Shown: positions 23,932 through 31,495 of the stretch, one piece after another
Numbering within the stretch: the stretch's first letter is position 1
How the letters are laid out: each line of letters begins with the position of its first letter
DNA from: Gemmatimonadales bacterium
GTDB taxonomy: Bacteria; Gemmatimonadota; Gemmatimonadetes; Longimicrobiales; Gaopeijiaceae
Length of the DNA: 33,771 nt
Assembly: GCA_007692665.1 (NCBI GenBank)
Contig: REBP01000102.1
Coordinates: 1 to 33,771, forward strand
Direction: 5' to 3'
Translations under genes and position numbers: made by a program
Notes under the pieces: model-generated
Told to the model about the DNA's origin: nothing
The model's input: the letters and a program-made list of their open reading frames with translations, nothing else
Database searches by the model: none

Positions 23932-24432
23932 TCAGCAGTCCCGGGTGACCTCGGTTTCGACGAAGCGCACGGTGCCGGCGACCCGGGGCACCGAGACCGC
24001 GTGAACGGGCGCCGTGAGCGCCATCGTCATGCCGCATCCGGGCCCGGGCCGAACCTCCCGCACACGAACATAGAGGTCGTCACCGTCCTGGTGGACGCCG
24101 CTGATCTCGATGGCGTAGCCCCCGGAGGCGCGCTGCCCCATGGCGGCGAGGACCACGATCCGCGCGTCGAAATCGAGGGGCGGGACGGCCGGGGCCGGAA
24201 TCAGGAGCGCGTGTGCGCGGGTCCAGGCATCCGCCCACTCGGCCTGCGAACGGAGAACGGTTCGGCTCCGCTGGTCCAGTCCCGAATTGCCGGTCTGCAG
24301 GACCGTCTGGACCTGCTGGCCCGAAAGCTGGGTTGCGGCATCCGGAATTCCCACCACCCCTCCCTGCGTGCAGGCGAATGCGCTGGAGGCCAGGGCTGCA
24401 GCCACAACCAGCGCGACGGTTCTCGTGCTCAT
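23932..24432 (-). CDS. Lipoprotein with a PrcB C-terminal-like domain
   Basis: The 166-residue product has a signal peptide ending in SSAFAC (lipidated Cys 21). A short helical segment follows (LDQRSRTVLRSQAEWADAWT), then a domain resembling the PrcB C-terminal (protease complex subunit) family: DFDARIVVLAAMGQRASGGY, AIEISGVHQDGDDLYVRVRE, PGPGCGMTMALTAPVHAVSV. Proteins of this type are small secreted or lipidated proteins of unclear function. GAGGGGGAAGC just before the ATG supports the start. The upstream gap carries three 10-bp direct repeats. Confidence 0.82.
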   Translation of the reverse strand: MSTRTVALVVAAALASSAFACTQGGVVGIPDAATQLSGQQVQTVLQTGNSGLDQRSRTVLRSQAEWADAWTRAHALLIPAPAVPPLDFDARIVVLAAMGQRASGGYAIEISGVHQDGDDLYVRVREVRPGPGCGMTMALTAPVHAVSVPRVAGTVRFVETEVTRDC

Positions 24433-24462
24433 GCTTCCCCCTCGGGACGGTCGGGACGGTAC

Positions 24463-24492
24463 GGACGCGGATGGACGCGGATGGACGCGGAT
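24463..24492. repeat. Three perfect 10-bp direct repeats upstream of the PrcB-like gene
   Basis: GGACGCGGAT occurs three times head to tail (24463, 24473, 24483), and degenerate GGGACGGT-like units lie beside it. The period equals about one helical turn. It lies 31-60 bases upstream of the start at 24432. Confidence 0.7.
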
Positions 24493-24560
24493 GGAGCCAG
24501 GCACGTCTCCACCAGGGCAATCTACCGGCCATGCGTTTCGTGCGGCAACGGTGCCCGCAG

Positions 24561-26072
24561 TCAGGGACCGAGCGCTGCGGGCGCGTTCGACCCGCCGGTC
24601 CCGTGGGGCGCCGTCCCCCGGGTGAGGCGGCTCACCAGGACGGTGGCCAGGGTGGCAAGGAGAAACGCCGGCACCAGTTCGTACACCATGGCCCGCAGGA
24701 TGGGTGTGTAGTACCAGATCACCGTGACAACCGCGCCCGTCACGATGCCGGCGATGACCCCGGCCCGGGTCGTGCCCGGCCAGTACAGTGCCAGGATCAG
24801 GGGAGGCCCCAGCGCGGCCCCCAGCCCGGCCCACGCGAAGAGGACCATCCAGAAGACCAGGTCCTGGGCCACCCATCCGAGAAGGAGCGCGCCTGCCACC
24901 AGCGCCACGACCACCGCGCGCGACAGCGCGACGAGCGTTCGCTCCGGCACGTCCTGGCCCCGTCGCATCCCCTTCTCGTACACATCCCGGACCACGGCGG
25001 ATGCGCCCACCAGGAGCTGGGAGTCGGCTGTCGACATGATGGCGGCGAAGATGGAGGCCACCACGACGCCGAAGAGGACGGGCGGGAGGGTTTCCGCGGC
25101 GAGCATGGGGTAGAGATTCTCGGTGTCGCCCCCCAGGAGGGCCACGTCGGGGAAGTGGGCGCGCCCGACGATGCCGATGAAGACCGCCCCGGCGCCCATG
25201 AGCACGTTGGCGGCGGTGCCGGTGAAGGCTGCGAAGCGGAGGTTCCGCTCGTCGTCGATGGACATGTAGCGCACGAGGATGTGCGGATTGCCCGGTGAGC
25301 CCAGCCCGATGGCCACGAGCCCCAGCAGCGCCCCCGCCCCGAGGGCCATCGGATCCAGGAACGCGGCGTCGGCGGCCAGCACCTGGGCCGATACCGCCCC
25401 CCACCCCCCCTCCGCCGAGAGGGCGAGGAACGGGATCACGACGAGCGCCCCGATCATGAAGGCCGCCTGGAGCGTGTCGGTGAGGGAGACCGCGAGGAAT
25501 CCCCCCACCGAGGTATAGGCCAGCACGATGCCGGCGGTGAGGAGGATGCCCGCCGTGGGGGTGAGGCCGAAGCCCGCCGCCATGGCCTTTCCGCCCCCCG
25601 CGAACTGGGCCGCCACGTACGCGGCCATGAAGCCGAGGATCACCACCGAAAGCGTGGTCCGGAGCGTGCCCCGGGGGTCGCCGACGCGGGCGACGAACAC
25701 GTCCGTGAGGGTCACGCAGTCGGCATCCCCGGCCACCCTCCTGAGCCGCCGGGCCAGCGTCAGGAAGAGTACGAACTCCACCACCGTGTAGCCCACCACG
25801 GCCCACATCGCCCCCACCCCCATGGACCAGGCCATGCCGGTGACGCCCAGCAGGAGCCAGGCGCTCCGCCCGGAAACCACGGCGGACATGGCCACGACCC
25901 ACCGGTTCATGGCGCGCCCCCCCACGAAGAAGTTCCCGATCCCCCGCGAAGAGAACCGGGCGGAGAGGGCCCCGATGAGGAGGATGAGGAGCAGGTACGC
26001 CACGAAGGCCGCCACGGCGGCGGGGTCCGCCCCCAGCTGCAGGGGGCCTGTGGCGGTCTGGTCGGGGTCCAT
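24561..26072 (-). CDS. Sodium:solute symporter family (PutP-like) transporter
   Basis: Sodium-coupled symporter of the SSS family, 503 residues, with about 13 hydrophobic helices. Recognisable parts are FVGGRAMNRWVVAMSAVVSG, WLLLGVTGMAWSMGVGAMW, TLTDVFVARVGDP, LAYTSVGGFLAVSLTDTLQA, GSPGNPHILVRYMSI and AAIMSTADSQLLVGASAVVR, which match the proline/pantothenate-like branch. The substrate is not certain; the GNPH and STADSQLL stretches favour a proline-type carrier. ATG at 26072 has no ribosome site but follows a -35/-10-like pair by eight bases. It is divergent from a sensor kinase gene. Confidence 0.9.
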   Translation of the reverse strand: MDPDQTATGPLQLGADPAAVAAFVAYLLLILLIGALSARFSSRGIGNFFVGGRAMNRWVVAMSAVVSGRSAWLLLGVTGMAWSMGVGAMWAVVGYTVVEFVLFLTLARRLRRVAGDADCVTLTDVFVARVGDPRGTLRTTLSVVILGFMAAYVAAQFAGGGKAMAAGFGLTPTAGILLTAGIVLAYTSVGGFLAVSLTDTLQAAFMIGALVVIPFLALSAEGGWGAVSAQVLAADAAFLDPMALGAGALLGLVAIGLGSPGNPHILVRYMSIDDERNLRFAAFTGTAANVLMGAGAVFIGIVGRAHFPDVALLGGDTENLYPMLAAETLPPVLFGVVVASIFAAIMSTADSQLLVGASAVVRDVYEKGMRRGQDVPERTLVALSRAVVVALVAGALLLGWVAQDLVFWMVLFAWAGLGAALGPPLILALYWPGTTRAGVIAGIVTGAVVTVIWYYTPILRAMVYELVPAFLLATLATVLVSRLTRGTAPHGTGGSNAPAALGP

Positions 26073-26080
26073 GGGGGGCG

Positions 26081-26109
26081 AACATCGAACGTGGATGCGA
26101 GTCGCGCAA
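26081..26109 (-). promoter_or_regulatory. Candidate promoter of the symporter gene, leaderless spacing
   Basis: On the minus strand TTGCGC (26109-26104) is followed after 17 bases by GATGTT (26086-26081); the ATG at 26072 begins eight bases further on. This predicts an almost leaderless mRNA. Confidence 0.4.
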
Positions 26110-26140
26110 TGCGGCGCCCTGCGGTGAACCCGTTTGCCCG

Positions 26141-26190
26141 GCCTGCCCCGGCCTGCTCCGGCCTGCTCCGGCCTGCTCCGGCTTGCTCCG
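26141..26190. repeat. Five tandem 10-bp direct repeats in the symporter/kinase divergent region
   Basis: Units GCCTGCTCCG: three perfect copies (26151, 26161, 26171) flanked by one-mismatch copies at 26141 and 26181. The period matches a helical turn. It lies about 70 bases before the kinase GTG and about 70 before the symporter ATG, placed to serve both. Confidence 0.75.
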
Positions 26191-26258
26191 TCGGCGGGGT
26201 ATCGGCGAAGTTCAGGCTCACCTCACCGGTTGGACCCCCCTGCCCCAGGAGCCTCACC

Positions 26259-28181
26259 GTGTCCGACACGGCGCAACCGGGCCAACCCGCGCAACCGGCC
26301 CGCCGCTCCCGGAGTTCCGGGCCCGCCTACTGGGTGCTTCCGGGAATCATCGGGCTCGCTGCCATCGTGCTGATGCTCCTGATCGGGGCCGCCGTCGCTC
26401 TCGCCGCGCTGGCCGGCGCCCGGGCCGTGGCCCAGGGGGAGTCGAACTGGACGCATGCGCAGAAGGACCTTGTCATTGGAATGACTTCCCTTGCCGCCAC
26501 GGGAAACGGGGCGGACATGGCGAAGGTTCGGGAGGCCAGCGCCTTCCACGGCGCGGTGGAGGAAGTCCTCGCCCTGGTGGTGGCGGGCGAGGCCGACCGG
26601 GAGACGCTTGAGGCTGCCGCCGCCGTTCTCCCGGGGTTCGAGGGGGAGGCCCGGTCCTTCGCCCGGGCGTTCGTCTGGTTCCGGGGGGCGGAGTTCGTCG
26701 ACGCCGCCGTGACCGAGTGGGCCTTCGCCCAGCAGCAGGTGGCGGAGATCGCCTCGCTGGCGCCGGCGCTGGAGACCGCGGTTGCGCAGGGCGACGACGC
26801 CCGGGTGCAGTCGATCCTCGCCGACGTCAATCGGCTGGACGGCGAGATCGGCGATTTCCGAGGCCGGTTCACGGAGGCCTCCGACCGGTGGGCACGCGTC
26901 GCCCTCCGGGGATCCGCCACCGCCCTGTCCCTCCTGGGCGTCGTTCTCCTGATCCTGGGGTCGCTGGGGCTCGCCTACGTCTTCCGGCGCCTCGAGCGCT
27001 CCGAAGCGGAACTCCGCGAGAGCCGGGCCAGGTTCGAGCAGGTCACCGCCGCGATCCGGGAGGTCTTCTGGCTCACGAGCCCCGACAAGACGGAGGCCTT
27101 CTACGTGAGCCCGGGGTTCGAGAGCGTGTGGGGGCGGCGGATCCAGGATGCCTGGGCCGACCCGATGGGCTGGCTCGAGCAGGTCCACCCGGAGGACCGG
27201 GAACGGGTCCGGGCCTCCCTTCCGGCGCAGCAGGAGGGGCACCACGAGATCGAGTACAGGATCCGAACCGCCAGCGGGCAGGTCAAGCACCTCCGGGACC
27301 GGGCCTTCCCCGTGCTGGACGAGGAAGGCAGGGTGATCCGGGTGGCCGGCATGACGGAGGACATCACCGAGCGGAAGGCCCTGGAACAGGAACTCCTGCA
27401 GACGAACAAGCTCCGGTCCGTAGCCCACCTTGCCGCCGGGGTCGCCCACGAGTTCAACAACCTCCTCACCGCGATGCGGAGCCATGTCCAGTTCCTCGAG
27501 CAGGACCTGGCAGACCGCCCGGACACCCGACAGGACCTGCAGGGAATCCGGGAAGCCGCCGACCGGGCCGGGACGCTGACCCGGAAACTCCTCGCATTCG
27601 GACGGCAGCAGATCGTCCTCCCGGGACCGGTGCACCTCTCGGCGCTCGTCTCGGATACCGAGCCGTTGCTCCGGTCCCTCCTTCCTCCCAGGATCAGGCT
27701 CGAGATCGAGGCGCCGGCGGACCTGCCGGCGGCGAGGGCCGACCGGGAGCACCTGCGGGAGGCGCTGCTCTCCCTGGTCATCAACAGCCGGGACGCCCTG
27801 GACGGAGGGGGCACGATCCGGATCGAGACCCGCCGCCTGGCGGAGGCCGATCTCTCACCGGTCCGGCCCGGTGACCCCACTTCCAGGCGCATTGCCGTGG
27901 AAGGGCGCCCGCTGGACGGGGACAGCTTCGTCGTGCTGGAGATCCGCGACGACGGCACGGGCATGACCGAGGACATCCGGGGCCAGGTGTTCGAACCCTT
28001 TTTCGGGGGGCGGAGCGGTGCCGCAGCGGCCGGGCTGGGGCTCCCCGCAGTGCTGGGGCTCATGGAGCAGATGAATGGAGGCGTGGCCATGGATTCCCGC
28101 CCGGGCGAGGGAACACGGGTCCGGCTTTTCCTCCCCCTGGACCCGGTCGGTTCGGTGGACCCCGCCGAAGTGGCCGCATGA
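26259..28181 (+). CDS. Membrane-bound PAS sensor histidine kinase
   Basis: Two-component sensor of 640 residues. Two membrane helices (about 25-55 and 213-240) bracket a helical extracytoplasmic sensor region. A PAS domain (about 258-373: VTAAIREVFWLTSPDKTEAF, WLEQVHPEDRERV, GMTEDITERKAL) is followed by the phospho-acceptor box AHLAAGVAHEFNNLL (His about 397) and an ATPase domain with N-box LVINSRDAL, G1 DDGTGM and VFEPFF. The glycine-rich G2 loop reads AAAAGLGLPAVLG, not the usual GTGLGL. It resembles NtrB-type kinases. GTG at 26259 has AGGAG seven bases upstream. No response regulator is adjacent, so it is an orphan. The mtgA start overlaps its stop. Confidence 0.9.
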   Translation: MSDTAQPGQPAQPARRSRSSGPAYWVLPGIIGLAAIVLMLLIGAAVALAALAGARAVAQGESNWTHAQKDLVIGMTSLAATGNGADMAKVREASAFHGAVEEVLALVVAGEADRETLEAAAAVLPGFEGEARSFARAFVWFRGAEFVDAAVTEWAFAQQQVAEIASLAPALETAVAQGDDARVQSILADVNRLDGEIGDFRGRFTEASDRWARVALRGSATALSLLGVVLLILGSLGLAYVFRRLERSEAELRESRARFEQVTAAIREVFWLTSPDKTEAFYVSPGFESVWGRRIQDAWADPMGWLEQVHPEDRERVRASLPAQQEGHHEIEYRIRTASGQVKHLRDRAFPVLDEEGRVIRVAGMTEDITERKALEQELLQTNKLRSVAHLAAGVAHEFNNLLTAMRSHVQFLEQDLADRPDTRQDLQGIREAADRAGTLTRKLLAFGRQQIVLPGPVHLSALVSDTEPLLRSLLPPRIRLEIEAPADLPAARADREHLREALLSLVINSRDALDGGGTIRIETRRLAEADLSPVRPGDPTSRRIAVEGRPLDGDSFVVLEIRDDGTGMTEDIRGQVFEPFFGGRSGAAAAGLGLPAVLGLMEQMNGGVAMDSRPGEGTRVRLFLPLDPVGSVDPAEVAA

Positions 28182-29182
28182 TGCGCCTCGTCGCGCGCGG
28201 GGTCCTGCTCCTCCTCGCGGTTCCCGCGCTTGTCTGGCTCGTCCAGCCCTGGCCCCTCCCCCTCCGCTGGACGGACCCGGGAACCACGGCGTACATGGAG
28301 GCCCGGCTCCGGGATGCGAGGGCTTCCGGCGAGCCGATGGAGCTGAGTCACGCGTGGGTGCCGCTCGCCGAACTCCCCGACGTGCTGGCCCGCGCGGTGC
28401 TGGTGGCCGAGGACGATCGCTTCCGGGAGCACGGCGGGGTCGACTGGGTCGCCCTGGCGGAAGAGGTGCGCTACCGGGGGCCCATTCCACCCGACCTCCG
28501 GGACCCTGCGGACCGCGAGGCACTGCGCGCGGCGTGGACCTACCTCTCGGAGAACCGGGAGCGGGTGCGCGGTCGGAGCACGATCACGCAGCAGCTGGCG
28601 CGGAACCTCTACCTGTCGGAGGACCGGTCGTTCATCCGGAAGGGACAGGAACTCCTGCTGGCGCGCCGCCTGGAGTTCTTCCTCGACAAGGACCGGATCC
28701 TCGAGATCTACCTGAACGTCGCGGAGTTCGGCCCGGGGATCTTCGGCGTGGAAGCGGCTTCGCAGGCGTACTTCCAGCGCTCCGCCCGGGACATCAGCCG
28801 GCAGCAGGCGGCATCGCTGGCGGGCACGCTCCCCCATCCCCTGACCTCGAACCCCGGCTTCCAGCCCGGGCGCATGGCCTGGCGAAGGGACCGGATCCTG
28901 GCGCGGCTCGGGGGCGGCCCGCCGGTGGCTCCAGCTCCACCGGAGGTCGTTCCGCCACCCCCGGCCCCCCTTCCCGCTCCGGACACCGTGCCGCTGCCGG
29001 ACACGGTCGTGCCGCCGGACACGGTGCCCCCGCCGGACACGGTGCCGCCACCGGACCCGGTCCCCCCGCCCGACACGGACCTCTACCGCCCTTCGGGCAG
29101 CCTCCCCTCTTCCTCCCACCGGCTCCACGGAAGCTCGATGGAATCGATGAGCCCGGTCTTGAGCCGGAACATCCAGCCGTGA
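28178..29182 (+). CDS. mtgA: Monofunctional peptidoglycan glycosyltransferase (GT51) with a Pro-rich tail
   Basis: Polymerises lipid II into glycan strands at the inner membrane. A single N-terminal helix (GVLLLLAVPALVWLV) is followed by GT51 motifs: AEDDRFREHGGVDW (catalytic Glu), GRSTITQQLARNLYL, LARRLEFFLDKDRILEIYLN and EFGPGIFGVEAASQAYF, then QQAASLAGTLPHP. After the domain (about residue 245) comes an unusual periplasmic tail built from PPDTVPPPDTV-like repeats. The last 100 bases overlap the carbonic anhydrase gene on the other strand. The ATG at 28178 overlaps the kinase stop (ATGA); a second ATG follows at once. Confidence 0.9.
   Translation: MMRLVARGVLLLLAVPALVWLVQPWPLPLRWTDPGTTAYMEARLRDARASGEPMELSHAWVPLAELPDVLARAVLVAEDDRFREHGGVDWVALAEEVRYRGPIPPDLRDPADREALRAAWTYLSENRERVRGRSTITQQLARNLYLSEDRSFIRKGQELLLARRLEFFLDKDRILEIYLNVAEFGPGIFGVEAASQAYFQRSARDISRQQAASLAGTLPHPLTSNPGFQPGRMAWRRDRILARLGGGPPVAPAPPEVVPPPPAPLPAPDTVPLPDTVVPPDTVPPPDTVPPPDPVPPPDTDLYRPSGSLPSSSHRLHGSSMESMSPVLSRNIQP
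28975..29080 (+). repeat. Pro-Asp-Thr-Val coding repeats in the mtgA tail
   Basis: Short imperfect repeats of the type CCGGACACGGT(G/C) encode the Pro-rich tail. Slippage here could change length or frame, bearing on the overlap with the next gene. Confidence 0.7.
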
Positions 29183-29757
29183 AGGCGTAGCGGACGCTCC
29201 GCATCCACGAGCCGGGCCCGCACGGCGGGGTACGCCAGCGCGTTTTCGAGCTGTCGGATGACGTTCATCTCGGCCAGCGTGTCGGCCCGGGTCCTGAAGT
29301 GCAGGAGCGCGTCGAGCTCGGTGGCGTTTTCCGCAGCCAGGGCCCGGACCGGTGCGGTCCAGCGCCCGAGGTCGCCTCCAGGGTCTTCCAGCAGCGACGC
29401 CTGGATCCCGCCACACCCGGTGTGCCCGCAGATGATGAGGTGCCGGACACCGAGAACGCCCAGCGCGAATTCGAAGGAGGCCCCGATGGCCGGATCGTCC
29501 GGACGCACCTGGTTGGCGACGTTCCGATGCAGGAAGAGGCGTCCGGGCTGGGACCCGGTCACGAGGTCCATGGGCTTCCTGGCATCGCAGCACCCCACCA
29601 GCAGGTAGGGCGGCGCGTGCACCCGGTCCATCTCGTTGAAGGCCTCCGGGAACTGGCGAAGACGTTCCGCCGCCCAGCCCCGGTTGCCTGCGAGGAGTTC
29701 ATCGATCTCCCGGTCGAGTTCCGGATGGGCAGCGGGGTATCCGGAGGATGAGGACAT
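29083..29757 (-). CDS. Beta-class carbonic anhydrase
   Basis: Interconverts CO2 and bicarbonate. The 224-residue protein has the zinc and catalytic motif CCDARK (C-x-D-x-R), LFLHRNVANQV, and the His-x-x-Cys zinc ligands in ICGHTGCGG, with LRLHGWMFRLKTGLI near the end. There is no signal peptide, so it is cytoplasmic. Start at 29757 has AGGAG, though about 11 bases away. Its 3' end overlaps mtgA convergently by 100 bases. Confidence 0.94.
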   Translation of the reverse strand: MSSSSGYPAAHPELDREIDELLAGNRGWAAERLRQFPEAFNEMDRVHAPPYLLVGCCDARKPMDLVTGSQPGRLFLHRNVANQVRPDDPAIGASFEFALGVLGVRHLIICGHTGCGGIQASLLEDPGGDLGRWTAPVRALAAENATELDALLHFRTRADTLAEMNVIRQLENALAYPAVRARLVDAERPLRLHGWMFRLKTGLIDSIELPWSRWEEEGRLPEGR

Positions 29758-29887
29758 GGGACCAGCGTCTCCTGCAGGGGGTAGGACGGAGAGGTCGGCG
29801 GTGGACGCGGCGCTGCGATGCCTGGCGTGCACCCCGAGCCTCGAACGGCCCTCCATCATCGCCTTTTCACCCTCCCGGTGCCAATCC

Positions 29888-31483
29888 GTGCCTCTCCAGA
29901 ACCGCCATCCATGTCGTCCGTCCCGGCGTCCGTTCCGCCTCCTCGCCACGCTGCTGGCAGGCGCGCTCGTCTCCGGCTGCGGGGGGGATGGATCGGGTGG
30001 TCCCACCGATCCGGATCCGACCGATGGCACCCCTGCGGCTCTCGCCGCCGTCGGGAGCGCCGCCTTCGGCGGTACCGTCGGGACCGAGCTGAGCACGCCA
30101 CTTCGGGCCCGCGTGACCAACGCCGCGGGCCAGGGGGTGGCGGGCGTCACTGTCACCTGGGAGGTGACCACCGGGGGCGGCAGCATCGAACCGGTGGACG
30201 GCGGAGCCACCGCCGGCTCGGGAGAGGCGCACGCCCGATGGACTCTCGGAACCGGGGCGGGCCAGCAGGAGGCCCGGGCCCGGGTCACCGGGCTTCCGGG
30301 GCTGGCCTTCACCGCCGACGCACGGGCCGGTTCCCCCGCGCTCCTGGAACTGGAGCCCGCGTCGGGGGCGCGAATCGCCGTGTTCGGAGGCGCCTTCGCC
30401 GAGCCGCTTCAGCTTCGCCTGGAGGACCTGTACGGGAACCCCGTCCAGGGGTTCGCGGTGGATGTGGAGGTCACGGCCGGCGGGGGGTGGACCACCGACG
30501 TCCCGCTCACCGATGCACAGGGTACGGCGAGCTTCCACTGGTACACCGGCCCCGGTCCCGCACCGGAGGAGCAGCGCCTCCGGGTCCGAGCCGGCACGGG
30601 GGACCTCCTCGCGGCGAACGCCGTGGGGCTCTCCGAAGCTCCCGCACCGGGGGCGATGCTGGAGGGGCATCGAGGGTTCGTCGAATACACGGCGGGGACG
30701 CTCCCCTTCATCATCACGGCGGGTCACGGCGGGACGCTCCTTCCGGGGGACATCCCGGACCGTTCACCCCCGGCCACGCTGGTCCGCGACCTCGACACCG
30801 ACATCCTGGCCCTCCTCGTTGCCGACTCGCTGGAGGCCCTCACCGGGGAGCGTCCCCACCTGATCCGGGTGCACCTGCACCGCAGGAAGATGGATGCGAA
30901 CCGTGACCTGGCCGAGGCCGCCCAGGGCAACCCCGAGGCAACCCGGACGTGGAAGGAGTTCCACTCCTGGACCGAGACCGCCATGGCCGGCGTGCGGGCC
31001 TCGCATCCCAGGGGGCTGTACGTGGACGTCCATGGCCACGGGCACGACGTGCAGCGCCTGGAACTCGGCTACCTGCTCACGGGAGCCCAGCTTGCCGTCG
31101 ACGACCACGTGCTCGACGGCTCGGGTGCAGCGGGGAGCATGAGCCTGAGGGAGATCGCGGCGTGGACGGGGCGAACGCCGTCGCGGATCGTCCGCGGAGA
31201 GGGCTCCCTCGGAGACCTGTTCCACCGCCGGGGCTACCCGGCCGTCCCCTCCCCGCAGGACCTCCACCCCGCAGGTGCCCCGTTCTTCTCCGGCGGGTAC
31301 AACACCCGGCGCTACGGGTGCGGCGACGGCGGGACGATCTGTGGCTTCCAGCTCGAGGCCAACCGCATCGGGGTCAGGGACTCGGAAGCCGCCCTGGGCA
31401 GGTTCGCCGGAGCCACGGCCAGGGTCCTGCTGGAGTACTGGGCCGACGTCACGGCGTCCGGCGCGGGCCGCGACACGCCCTGA
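29888..31483 (+). CDS. Ig-domain lipoprotein with an N-formylglutamate amidohydrolase-like domain
   Basis: The 531-residue product begins with an Arg-containing lipoprotein signal ending in ALVSGC (Cys 31). Two invasin/Big-1-like beta domains follow (VTVTWEVTTGGGSIEP, GGATAGSGEAHARWTLGTG; then DLYGNPVQGFAVDVEVTAGG). The C-terminal domain (about 258-525) resembles N-formylglutamate amidohydrolases: FIITAGHGGTLLPGDIPDRS, VHLHRRKMDANRDL, LYVDVHGHGHDVQRLELGYL, FQLEANRIGVRDSEAAL. His and Asp residues of HGG, DANR and DVHGH are the likely metal and catalytic set. Attachment to Ig domains and a lipid anchor is unusual for this usually cytoplasmic enzyme class. GTG at 29888 is the best start; its ribosome site is weak. 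Confidence 0.78.
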   Translation: MPLQNRHPCRPSRRPFRLLATLLAGALVSGCGGDGSGGPTDPDPTDGTPAALAAVGSAAFGGTVGTELSTPLRARVTNAAGQGVAGVTVTWEVTTGGGSIEPVDGGATAGSGEAHARWTLGTGAGQQEARARVTGLPGLAFTADARAGSPALLELEPASGARIAVFGGAFAEPLQLRLEDLYGNPVQGFAVDVEVTAGGGWTTDVPLTDAQGTASFHWYTGPGPAPEEQRLRVRAGTGDLLAANAVGLSEAPAPGAMLEGHRGFVEYTAGTLPFIITAGHGGTLLPGDIPDRSPPATLVRDLDTDILALLVADSLEALTGERPHLIRVHLHRRKMDANRDLAEAAQGNPEATRTWKEFHSWTETAMAGVRASHPRGLYVDVHGHGHDVQRLELGYLLTGAQLAVDDHVLDGSGAAGSMSLREIAAWTGRTPSRIVRGEGSLGDLFHRRGYPAVPSPQDLHPAGAPFFSGGYNTRRYGCGDGGTICGFQLEANRIGVRDSEAALGRFAGATARVLLEYWADVTASGAGRDTP

Positions 31484-31495
31484 CGGGAACCCGTG

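Noticed and set aside
26091-26258. Upstream extension of the sensor kinase to an ATG-like start near 26091
   Set aside because: The extension would translate the 10-bp repeats into PAPACSGLLR-type repeats and lacks a ribosome site; GTG 26259 has AGGAG at ideal distance.
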